NCBI GenBank assembly: GCA_017439965.1
Contig: JAFSID010000094.1
Span: forward strand, 1-48,101
From: Clostridia bacterium
GTDB lineage: Bacteria > Bacillota > Clostridia > Oscillospirales > SIG627
DNA: 48,101 nucleotides
Reading direction: 5' to 3'
The position numbers were made by a program, and so were the translations under genes. Positions within the stretch are counted from its first letter, which is position 1. The number at the start of each line of letters is the position of its first letter. The notes under the pieces were generated by a model. The model was not told where the DNA came from. It made no database searches and saw nothing but the letters and a program-made list of their open reading frames with translations. Shown here in pieces: positions 16,766-23,121 of the stretch.

Positions 16766-16815
16766 CTTTTTTACTACCGTTTTTACATAGATTTTACACA
16801 TACAAGTGCCTCAAC

Positions 16816-16844
16816 TTGACAAAAATAAATTATTATGTTAATAT
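16816..16844 (+). promoter_or_regulatory. Promoter of the Na/Pi cotransporter gene
   Basis: TTGACA, 17-base spacer, TAATAT, about 50 bases before the TTG start. Confidence 0.75.
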
Positions 16845-16894
16845 CGGAGAGAATCGGATAATCCTTCTCCCATTAACAGAAAGGACGTGATTTA

Positions 16895-18643
16895 TTGAAT
16901 ATTTTCAACGTGTTGACACTCATCGGCGGTCTCTGTCTCTTCCTCTTCGGAATGAACGTAATGGGTCAAGCACTCGAAAGACGTGCAGGCTCAAAGCTTC
17001 AGGGACTTCTCGGCAAGCTTACCAATAATCATCTCGCCGGTCTTCTGACGGGTCTCGGTGTTACCGCTATAATACAAAGCTCATCTGCTACAACCGTTAT
17101 GGTGGTCGGCTTCGTAAACTCGGGTATTATGAACCTCAAGCAAGCCATCAGCGTTATAATGGGTGCTAACATCGGTACTACGGTAACCGCATGGATACTC
17201 AGCCTTGGCGGCATCGACTCCTCAAACGTAATCGTTCAGTTATTAAAGCCCTCGTCATTCACTCCCGTTCTTGCTCTCTTCGGAATAGTGATGTATATGT
17301 TCCTCAAAAACAGCAAGAAAAAGGACACGGGTCTTATACTTCTCGGCTTTGCCACTCTTATGTTCGGTATGGAAACCATGTCGGACGCAGTATCGGGTCT
17401 CAGAAACGTTCCCGCCTTCACCGAGCTTTTCCTTCTCTTCAAGAATCCCTTCCTCGGTGTCCTTGCAGGTGCAATTCTTACGGCTATACTCCAATCCAGC
17501 TCTGCATCCGTCGGTATTCTTCAGGCGCTCGCAGTAACGGGTCAGGTTTCCTACGGCGCGGCTATTCCGATTATTATGGGTCAGAACATCGGTACCTGTA
17601 TCACCGCAATGCTCTCGTCCGTCGGCGCTAACAAGAACGCAAAGCGCGCCGCTATGGTGCATCTTTCATTTAACGTAATAGGCACTGCAATCGGTATTGC
17701 AGTTTACTGTATCATAGAAGCAATATTTGCTCCCGCATTTCTCGACGATTCCGCCAGCCTTTTCGGAATCGCAGTAGCTCACTCGGCGTTCAACATATTC
17801 TGCACCGCAATACTCTTCCCCTGCGGAAAGCTTTTGGAGAAGCTCGTGTGCAAGCTCGTTCCAGATTCGGATGCTCCCGAAAAGATTGCAGAGCTCGACG
17901 AACGTCTCCTCAACACTCCTCCCATCGCTATGGAGCGTTGCCGTTCGGTTGCCTTTGATATGGCAAGAGATTCAGTCGAAGCGTTACAGATGGCTATCGT
18001 ATTGCTTGATACCTACTCTCCCGAAATCGCGGCTCGTATCCGCGAGATAGAGGACGATTCGGACAGATACGAGGATATTTTAGGCTCTTATCTCGTCAAG
18101 CTGAGCAGCAAGAGAATCAGCGAGGCAGACTCAAACGATGCCGCAATGCTTCTCAAGCTGATAGGTGATATGGAAAGAATCTCCGACCACGCAGTCGGAA
18201 TCGTTGCAGCCGCAGAGGAAATGCGCGAAAAGAAGCTTTCCTTCTCCCCTGCCGCAATGCACGAGCTTAAGGTACTCTGTAATGCCGTTACAGAAATTTC
18301 AAGACTTGCCGTTGAGGCGTTTATAAACAACGATATCACCGCCGCAAGACGCGTTGAGCCTCTCGACCAGCTCATCGACTCCCTCAAGGAAGACCTGCGT
18401 TCCCGTCACATTATCAGACTTCAACAGGGTGACTGCTCCATTGAGGCAGGCTTCGTATGGTCCGACCTTCTCACAGATATCAACCGTGTTGCAGGTCACT
18501 GCTCAAACATTGCAGGATGCGTGCTTGATATAACTCATCAGAAAATGAACCTCCACGAATCTCTTCGCGCCTGGCGCACCAACTCCGAAGAATTCCGCGA
18601 GGAATATGAGGCTTACTCAAAGAGATTTTCGCTCAATAATTAA
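16895..18643 (+). CDS. Na+/phosphate cotransporter with C-terminal PhoU-like domain
   Basis: 582 residues. The two inverted Na/Pi-cotransporter II repeats each show the QSSSA signature (IQSSSATTVMVVGFVNSG near residue 63 and LQSSSASVGILQAL near 200), in a membrane region of about eight helices to residue 315. A PhoU-like helical domain fills about 345-570 (MERISDHAVGI). It imports phosphate with sodium. The start is TTG, with AAAGGA eight bases upstream; the next in-frame Met would remove the first helix. Own promoter and terminator make it monocistronic. The PhoR-like system just upstream may control it, but no Pho box was identified. Confidence 0.9.
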   Translation: MNIFNVLTLIGGLCLFLFGMNVMGQALERRAGSKLQGLLGKLTNNHLAGLLTGLGVTAIIQSSSATTVMVVGFVNSGIMNLKQAISVIMGANIGTTVTAWILSLGGIDSSNVIVQLLKPSSFTPVLALFGIVMYMFLKNSKKKDTGLILLGFATLMFGMETMSDAVSGLRNVPAFTELFLLFKNPFLGVLAGAILTAILQSSSASVGILQALAVTGQVSYGAAIPIIMGQNIGTCITAMLSSVGANKNAKRAAMVHLSFNVIGTAIGIAVYCIIEAIFAPAFLDDSASLFGIAVAHSAFNIFCTAILFPCGKLLEKLVCKLVPDSDAPEKIAELDERLLNTPPIAMERCRSVAFDMARDSVEALQMAIVLLDTYSPEIAARIREIEDDSDRYEDILGSYLVKLSSKRISEADSNDAAMLLKLIGDMERISDHAVGIVAAAEEMREKKLSFSPAAMHELKVLCNAVTEISRLAVEAFINNDITAARRVEPLDQLIDSLKEDLRSRHIIRLQQGDCSIEAGFVWSDLLTDINRVAGHCSNIAGCVLDITHQKMNLHESLRAWRTNSEEFREEYEAYSKRFSLNN

Positions 18644-18648
18644 ACGAA

Positions 18649-18676
18649 CAGGGCAATGCCGTGTGGCACTGCCCTG
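18649..18676. terminator. Bidirectional terminator between the Na/Pi gene and mntP
   Basis: CAGGGCAATGCC, loop GTGT, GGCACTGCCCTG: a 12-base stem with one mismatch, serving two convergent genes; AATTTATTTTTA follows on the plus strand. Confidence 0.85.
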
Positions 18677-18685
18677 AATTTATTT

Positions 18686-19252
18686 TTAAAAGCTTATAAT
18701 TCCAAGATGCTCAAGCAATATTTTAAGTCCCATAAGAATAAGAATTATACCTCCCGTAAGCTCGGCGCGGCTCTTGTACTTTGAGCCAAAGCGATTGCCG
18801 ACGAAAAAGCCGACGGAGGATAGAACAAGGGTTATTATACCGATAATAAGGAAGGTCAGAACAACGCTGTCGAGCCCTAAAAACGCAAAGGAAATACCGA
18901 CCGCAAGCGCGTCAATGCTGGTGGCAAGAGCGAGAAGGAGCATTGTCATAAAGGACATATCGTCACAGCCCCCGTCATCGCAGGATTGCGACTCTCTTAT
19001 CATATTGATACCTATGATTGACAGAAGTATAAAGGCTACCCAGTGGTCAACCGACTTGATGTATTTTTCAAAGCTCGTGCCAAGCAAAAAGCCGATTGCA
19101 GGCATAAGAGCCTGAAAGCCTCCGAACCATATACCGACCGTCAGCATACGCCTGACCGAGAAGCATTTTGTCGCAAGTCCCTTGCAGACGGCAACCGCAA
19201 AGGCGTCCATTGAAAGACCGACGGCTATTAATATGATTTCAGTAATTCCCAT
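18686..19252 (-). CDS. mntP: Manganese efflux pump MntP
   Basis: 188 residues, six membrane helices. [15 protein letters not shown] in helix 1 and [15 protein letters not shown] in helix 4 carry the paired Asp residues of the MntP family, which exports Mn2+. A His-poor, Asp/Cys-containing loop (CDDGGCDDM) joins the halves. It is monocistronic, behind a perfect promoter whose -10 lies in a 13-base direct repeat. No yybP-ykoY manganese riboswitch is visible in the short leader. Confidence 0.92.
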   Translation of the reverse strand: MGITEIILIAVGLSMDAFAVAVCKGLATKCFSVRRMLTVGIWFGGFQALMPAIGFLLGTSFEKYIKSVDHWVAFILLSIIGINMIRESQSCDDGGCDDMSFMTMLLLALATSIDALAVGISFAFLGLDSVVLTFLIIGIITLVLSSVGFFVGNRFGSKYKSRAELTGGIILILMGLKILLEHLGIISF

Positions 19253-19302
19253 AAACCATTTCCTTTTTTCGTATTAATACATTTTATTTCGCATACCGTA
19301 AT

Positions 19303-19328
19303 ATTATAATTAAATATTATAATTAAAT
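19303..19328. repeat. Tandem 13-base repeat over the mntP -10 region
   Basis: ATTATAATTAAAT occurs twice with no gap (19303-19315 and 19316-19328). The second copy starts with the complement of the mntP -10 hexamer. Position suggests an operator or simply AT-rich slippage. Confidence 0.6.
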
Positions 19329-19344
19329 ATATTCAATTTGTCAA
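19316..19344 (-). promoter_or_regulatory. mntP promoter
   Basis: Minus strand TTGACA, 17-base spacer, TATAAT, full consensus, about 65 bases before the start codon. Confidence 0.85.
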
Positions 19345-19403
19345 CAGAGTGATAAAAATATGTTTTAACCGATGTTTTTTCACACATTTTTTTAAAAAAG
19401 TTA

Positions 19404-19432
19404 TTGACATAAATATTTAAACAAGCTACAAT
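19404..19432 (+). promoter_or_regulatory. Promoter of the Gfo/Idh/MocA gene
   Basis: TTGACA, 17-base spacer, TACAAT, about 57 bases before the ATG, which is preceded by GGAGGA. Confidence 0.85.
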
Positions 19433-19488
19433 AAAAACAGCTAAAAAGCAATAAATTTATATCGACAGAATTTTCGGAGGATGAAAAA

Positions 19489-20550
19489 ATGTCAAAATTG
19501 AAGGTTGCCATCGTTGGCTGCGGTAGTATTTCTCACTGCCATTTTCCCGTATATAAAAAGCTTGAGGACGTAGAGCTTGTTGCTTGTGCGGATATCAACT
19601 TTGAAAGAGCAAAGCAGTGTGCCGAAAAGTATGAGGTTCCGAATGCATATGCAAGCGTTGAGGAGCTTCTCGAAAAGCATCCCGAGGTAGATATCGTTGA
19701 CGTATGTACCTGGCCCGCTGCCCACGGTCCCGTTACTATTGCCGCTGCAAACGCAGGCAAGCACGTTATCTGCGAAAAGCCCACCTCTCACAATCTCAAG
19801 AGCGCTCTTGAAATGAGAAAGGCTATCAAGAAAAATAACGTTATCTTCCAGCTTGCTACTCCTCTCCGTTATCAGAAGACAGCAAACTATATCAGAGACC
19901 TCGTTGACAAGGGTGAGCTTGGTGACGTATTCTACGGCAGAACCGCTTACGTTCGTCAGAGAGGTATCCCGGGCGGATGGTTCTCCTGCTCCGCATACAG
20001 CGGTGGCGGTCCCGTTATAGATATCGGCGTTCACAGAATTGACCTTGCATGGTACTTAATGGGCTGTCCCAAGCCCGTAAGCGTTTCCGCTTCTGCTTCC
20101 TACAGAATCGGTGACTACCGTCCCAGCGCAAGCGAAAAGGATAAGGAAAACGCTTGGGCAGGTACTACGGTTGAAAACTATAAGTTTGATACCGAGGACT
20201 CCGCTTGCGGTTTCTTCCGCTTTGAAAACGGCGCTACCCTCTATTTTGACACCTCCTGGTCCTTCAACGGTCCTATCGAAAACGCTACTATGGTCGTTGG
20301 CGATAAGGCAGGCGCTACTATGGATCCCTTTAAGATTTTCCGCGGCGACGGAATGAGCATCACCGAGGAGATTCCCGAGGGCGATTTCGCAGGAAACTTC
20401 TTCGAGCTTGAAATTGCTCACTTCATCGACTGTGTCAGAACGGGAAAGACTCCCAGCTCTGATATCGAGCAGGCTGTTCAGCTCGAGGCTATGCTCGCAG
20501 GTATCTACGATTCTGCTAAGAAGGGCAAGGAAATTAAGCTCAAGTATTAA
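19489..20550 (+). CDS. Gfo/Idh/MocA-family NAD(P)-dependent oxidoreductase
   Basis: 353 residues. N-terminal Rossmann fold with IVGCGSISHCHFPVYKKL (residues 7-24) and the family's EKPTSHNLKSALEM (catalytic Lys in EKP, near residue 100); the C-terminal half has DIGVHRIDLAWYLMG, with the conserved Asp and His of the active site. Members oxidise or reduce sugars, inositols and sugar derivatives; substrate unknown here. It has its own promoter and terminator and no pathway neighbours. The strong ribosome site and uniform codon use suggest good expression. Confidence 0.9.
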   Translation: MSKLKVAIVGCGSISHCHFPVYKKLEDVELVACADINFERAKQCAEKYEVPNAYASVEELLEKHPEVDIVDVCTWPAAHGPVTIAAANAGKHVICEKPTSHNLKSALEMRKAIKKNNVIFQLATPLRYQKTANYIRDLVDKGELGDVFYGRTAYVRQRGIPGGWFSCSAYSGGGPVIDIGVHRIDLAWYLMGCPKPVSVSASASYRIGDYRPSASEKDKENAWAGTTVENYKFDTEDSACGFFRFENGATLYFDTSWSFNGPIENATMVVGDKAGATMDPFKIFRGDGMSITEEIPEGDFAGNFFELEIAHFIDCVRTGKTPSSDIEQAVQLEAMLAGIYDSAKKGKEIKLKY

Positions 20551-20577
20551 TTGGTCGATAATTTATAGTTAAGATTG

Positions 20578-20604
20578 AAAGCCGTCTCGAAATGAGACGG
20601 CTTT
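20578..20604 (+). terminator. Intrinsic terminator after the Gfo/Idh/MocA gene
   Basis: AAAGCCGTCTC, loop GAAAT, GAGACGGCTTT, 27 bases after the stop codon. A mutated copy of the same hairpin occurs at 22598-22624. Confidence 0.9.
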
Positions 20605-20626
20605 CTTCATTTTAATATTAACTTAA

Positions 20627-20755
20627 TAACAATAGAAGCAAAACAAAGCAAAACAAAGCAAAAAAAGAAGTAGGCACACCGACGGAATGTTTTTCATATT
20701 TCGAGGAACTCCCATCTTGAAGTTAACGACGTAATGCGCCGCTTATCTGAAGTTA
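20627..20755. repeat. Structured palindromic element, chimeric copy C1
   Basis: The left arm (TAGGCACACC) belongs to one middle-stem type and the right arm (GGAACTCCCATCTTG) to the other, so the middle stem cannot pair. The basal TAAC/GTTA and AAGC/GCTT stems and the apical segment remain. The left part also has a tandem AAAACAAAGC repeat in place of the usual ACAAGGC. Confidence 0.8.
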
Positions 20756-20770
20756 GGGTTAAATGTAATT

Positions 20771-20883
20771 TAACGATAGAAGCAAGCAAGACAAGGCAAA
20801 AATAAGTAGGCACACCGATGGAATATTTTCGAGGTGTGCCTATCTTGTTTTTAACGCAGTATTGTGCCGCTTATCTGAAGTTA
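20771..20883. repeat. Structured palindromic element, copy C2
   Basis: Complete copy: TAAC/GTTA and AAGC/GCTT basal stems, core ACAAGGC, middle stem AAGTAGGCACACC with GGTGTGCCTATCTT, and a shortened apical loop CGATGGAATATTTTCGAGG in which the usual second arm is lost. Confidence 0.85.
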
Positions 20884-20894
20884 GGGTTAAATGT

Positions 20895-21019
20895 AATTTA
20901 ACGATAGAAGCAAGCAGTACTAGGCAACGAAAGTGGGAGTCCCGACGGAATATTTTCATATTTCGAGGTACTCCCATCTTGAAGTTAACGACGTAATGCG
21001 CCGCTTATATCGTTAAATT
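20895..21019. repeat. Structured palindromic element, copy C3
   Basis: The outer foot AATTTAACGATA (20895-20906) pairs exactly with TATCGTTAAATT (21008-21019), which contains the stop codon of the adjacent minus-strand lipoprotein gene. The middle stem is of the AGTGGGAGT / ACTCCCATCTT type. It differs from copy D4 at only one base. Confidence 0.88.
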
Positions 21020-22488
21020 TTGGCGAAGGCTTTGACTACGGATTTATACCTGTACCTTGCACTCGGTAAAACCTTTGTGTACTGGGACTCAAAGTTGTTG
21101 TTGGCTGCTGCCATCATTCTCTGGAGGGTGAAGGAGAAGCCCTGCCATCCGTCGTAGATGTAGCCAAAGTCAAAGGTACGTCCGTTGATTACGAGGTCAA
21201 GAACAAGCTTGGACTCGGCGTCACGGAGGTAACGGGTCTTGAGTGCTATTTCATAGAAGGTGGGGGTTACGGTCTTCCAGGTCTCTGCGGAGAGAGCCTC
21301 GACGATGGTACCGACGAAGGCGGTATCACGGCAGGTCTTGGGCACTGCGAGTACGGTGTGATAGCCGTCTGCCATGGTAAGATAATCAGTTTGATTCTCA
21401 TCGTACTTGGGCATGGGAAGTACGCCGTAGTCATCCTCGAAGTTACGGAAGCCTGTTGAGGTGAAGGAGCCGAGCCCCGTGGGAACGAAGATCGCCTTCT
21501 TGGCAAGGAACATATCGGTGGGATAGCTTGTGCCTGAAACGGCACCGCCGTCGTAATATACGCTTCCCGTATTATAAATAAGGTCGTAGATATTGTTTAC
21601 GATGTTGTTTATCTTATCGGTCTTGATAGCGATTTGTGGTACGCCGTCCTCATCCTTTGCACAGATGGGGTTATCAAACGCCCAAAGGAAAGCGTTTACG
21701 GTCATACCGTTGCTCATGGTCATACCGTAAAAGTCGTTGATGTCACGCTTATCGTTACCGTCGTCAACGTATACACCCTTTACAAGCTCAAGAAGCTTAT
21801 CAAAGGTCCACTTGCCGTCAAGAACGATATTGTAAAGGTCGCCCATTTCGTAGGATGCGGCAAGATTCTTATTGAACGCCATACAGAAGGTTGAGGTGAT
21901 TGCGGAGAAGTTGAGGTCGGATACTGCAATGGGAGCAACGCCGTTTATGGTAAGCTCGTCGGTGTTACTTGCCGCCCACCAGGGCTTTGCGAAATTGACG
22001 TTCTCTATATCGTACCAGTTAAGGAATACCTTCTTCAAAACAAGGCTTCCCGTGTCTACCGCCATACCCATAAGCAAGTCAAATTCATCGGTGCCTGCAA
22101 GCACGGTCTTGGAAACGTAGGTGGAAACCTCGGAGTAGGTACCCGTATAGCCGAGAGTAATGTTTACGTTGAAGCGCTTTTCAACAGCCTCGTTACGCGC
22201 GAATTTTGCATCGGTAATAAGGTTGCCCTGATTACGCTCCTCTTCCTCAACGACAAATTCCTTGGGCTGATGGGTTACGATTCGGAAATCACGTCCGCCG
22301 TAATCTATGTCGGGAAGGTCATCGGCTATAAGGCTACGCTCGTAGAATATAGAGTCCTCCTCGTATACCTTTTGCTCGTTGTCGGCTTTTCCTTCGCCGT
22401 CATTTTCGTCCTTTTTGCAGGAGAAAAGAAGAGTCGCAGAGCTTATAAGCATAAGAAAAGCCAAGGTAAGTGACAAAAATCTTTTCAT
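21013..22488 (-). CDS. Solute-binding-type lipoprotein, paralogue 1
   Basis: 491 residues from the ATG that has AAAGGGG upstream; an in-frame ATG 20 codons earlier lacks one. Lipoprotein signal ends TLLFSC (Cys about 24), followed by an acidic linker. The body resembles family 1 extracellular sugar-binding proteins of ABC importers: RNEAVEKRFNVNI, DEFDLLMGMAVDTG, GKWTFDKLLELVKGVYVDD, DFYGM and ADGYHTVLAVPKT. No permease or ATPase gene is in the window, so it would depend on a distant transporter or bind surface glycans. Closest to paralogues 2 and 3. Own promoter; followed directly by element C3. Confidence 0.8.
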   Translation of the reverse strand: MKRFLSLTLAFLMLISSATLLFSCKKDENDGEGKADNEQKVYEEDSIFYERSLIADDLPDIDYGGRDFRIVTHQPKEFVVEEEERNQGNLITDAKFARNEAVEKRFNVNITLGYTGTYSEVSTYVSKTVLAGTDEFDLLMGMAVDTGSLVLKKVFLNWYDIENVNFAKPWWAASNTDELTINGVAPIAVSDLNFSAITSTFCMAFNKNLAASYEMGDLYNIVLDGKWTFDKLLELVKGVYVDDGNDKRDINDFYGMTMSNGMTVNAFLWAFDNPICAKDEDGVPQIAIKTDKINNIVNNIYDLIYNTGSVYYDGGAVSGTSYPTDMFLAKKAIFVPTGLGSFTSTGFRNFEDDYGVLPMPKYDENQTDYLTMADGYHTVLAVPKTCRDTAFVGTIVEALSAETWKTVTPTFYEIALKTRYLRDAESKLVLDLVINGRTFDFGYIYDGWQGFSFTLQRMMAAANNNFESQYTKVLPSARYRYKSVVKAFAKI

Positions 22489-22519
22489 AGGTTTCCCCTT
22501 TCGGATTGTATTTTTTATT

Positions 22520-22548
22520 AGTGTAGCATTATTTTTTCTCTTTTTCAA
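22520..22548 (-). promoter_or_regulatory. Promoter of lipoprotein paralogue 1
   Basis: Minus strand TTGAAA, 17-base spacer, TACACT, 32 bases before the start codon. Confidence 0.75.
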
Positions 22549-22597
22549 GAATTATTTTTGATAATTTTGGTCTTTACAAGTAAAATATTGACAAAAA

Positions 22598-22624
22598 AAG
22601 CCGTCTCGCAATGAAACGACTTTT
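22598..22624. repeat. Decayed copy of the Gfo/Idh/MocA terminator hairpin
   Basis: AAAGCCGTCTCGCAATGA followed by AACGACTTTT matches the hairpin at 20578-20604 in the same orientation apart from about three changes, two of which weaken the stem. It stands just before the second palindromic array, as the original does before the first. Confidence 0.7.
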
Positions 22625-22630
22625 GAAATT

Positions 22631-22666
22631 TCTTTTTACGCAGTATTGCGCCGCTTATCTGAAGTT
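22631..22666. repeat. Structured palindromic element, right half only (D0)
   Basis: Begins within the right arm: TTTTTACGCAGTATTGCG then GCTTATCTGAAGTTA. No left arm or apical loop precedes it. Confidence 0.7.
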
Positions 22667-22682
22667 AAGGTTAAATGTAATT

Positions 22683-22776
22683 TAACGATAGAAGCAAGCA
22701 GTACCAGGCAACGAAAGTGGGAGTCCCGACTCCCATCTTGAAGTTAACGACGTAATGCGCCGCTTATCTGAAGTTA
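22683..22776. repeat. Structured palindromic element, loop-deleted copy D1
   Basis: Basal stems and the middle stem GTGGGAGT/ACTCCCATC are present, but the apical segment has been deleted so that GGGAGTCCCGACTCCC forms a tight hairpin. Confidence 0.8.
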
Positions 22777-22791
22777 GGGTTAAATGTAATT

Positions 22792-22863
22792 TAACGATAG
22801 AAGCAAGCAAGACAAGGCAAAAATAAGTAGGCACACCGACGGCTTTGAGGTTGCTTATATGTC
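22792..22863. repeat. Structured palindromic element, truncated copy D2
   Basis: Left foot, ACAAGGC core and left middle arm are intact up to CACACCGACGG, then the sequence runs CTTTGAGGTTGCTTATATG: most of the right arm is missing. Confidence 0.75.
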
Positions 22864-22986
22864 CTAACAAAGAGAAACAAGCAAGACAAGGCAAAAGCAA
22901 GTGGGAGTGCCGACGGCTTACTTACGTAAGTCGAGGTACTCCCATCTGGGTTTTAACGAAGTATTGCGAAGTTTATCTGAAGTTAG
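22864..22986. repeat. Structured palindromic element, copy D3
   Basis: Complete copy with informative paired changes: foot CTAAC (22864-22868) with GTTAG (22982-22986), AAAC with GTTT in place of AAGC with GCTT, and apical stem GCTTAC with GTAAGT in place of GAATAC with GTATTT, around the same TTAC loop. Unpaired AAAGAG, ATCTGAA and ACAAGGC are unchanged. Confidence 0.88.
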
Positions 22987-22996
22987 TATTAAATGT

Positions 22997-23121
22997 AATT
23001 TAACGATAGAAGCAAGCAGTACTAGGCAACGAAAGTGGGAGTCCCGACGGAATATTTTCATATTTCGAGGGACTCCCATCTTGAAGTTAACGACGTAATG
23101 CGCCGCTTATATCGTTAAATT
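22997..23121. repeat. Structured palindromic element, copy D4
   Basis: As C3 but with GGGACTCCC in the right arm, which restores exact pairing with GGGAGTCCC. The exact 12-base foot pair AATTTAACGATA / TATCGTTAAATT again takes in the stop codon of the adjacent lipoprotein gene. Confidence 0.88.

Noticed and set aside
16457..16801. Minus-strand open frame of 114 codons in the hairpin array
   Set aside because: It runs through two terminator hairpins and all the spacers; repeated ISL/NIT-type words come from the GTGATATT repeat, and there is no ribosome site.
19253..19345. yybP-ykoY manganese riboswitch before mntP
   Set aside because: Only about 60 bases lie between the promoter and the start codon, and none of the conserved loop sequence is visible.
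20627..23121. Possible CRISPR array
   Set aside because: The repeated units are long palindromes with variable arms and no regular unique spacers, and no cas gene is present.
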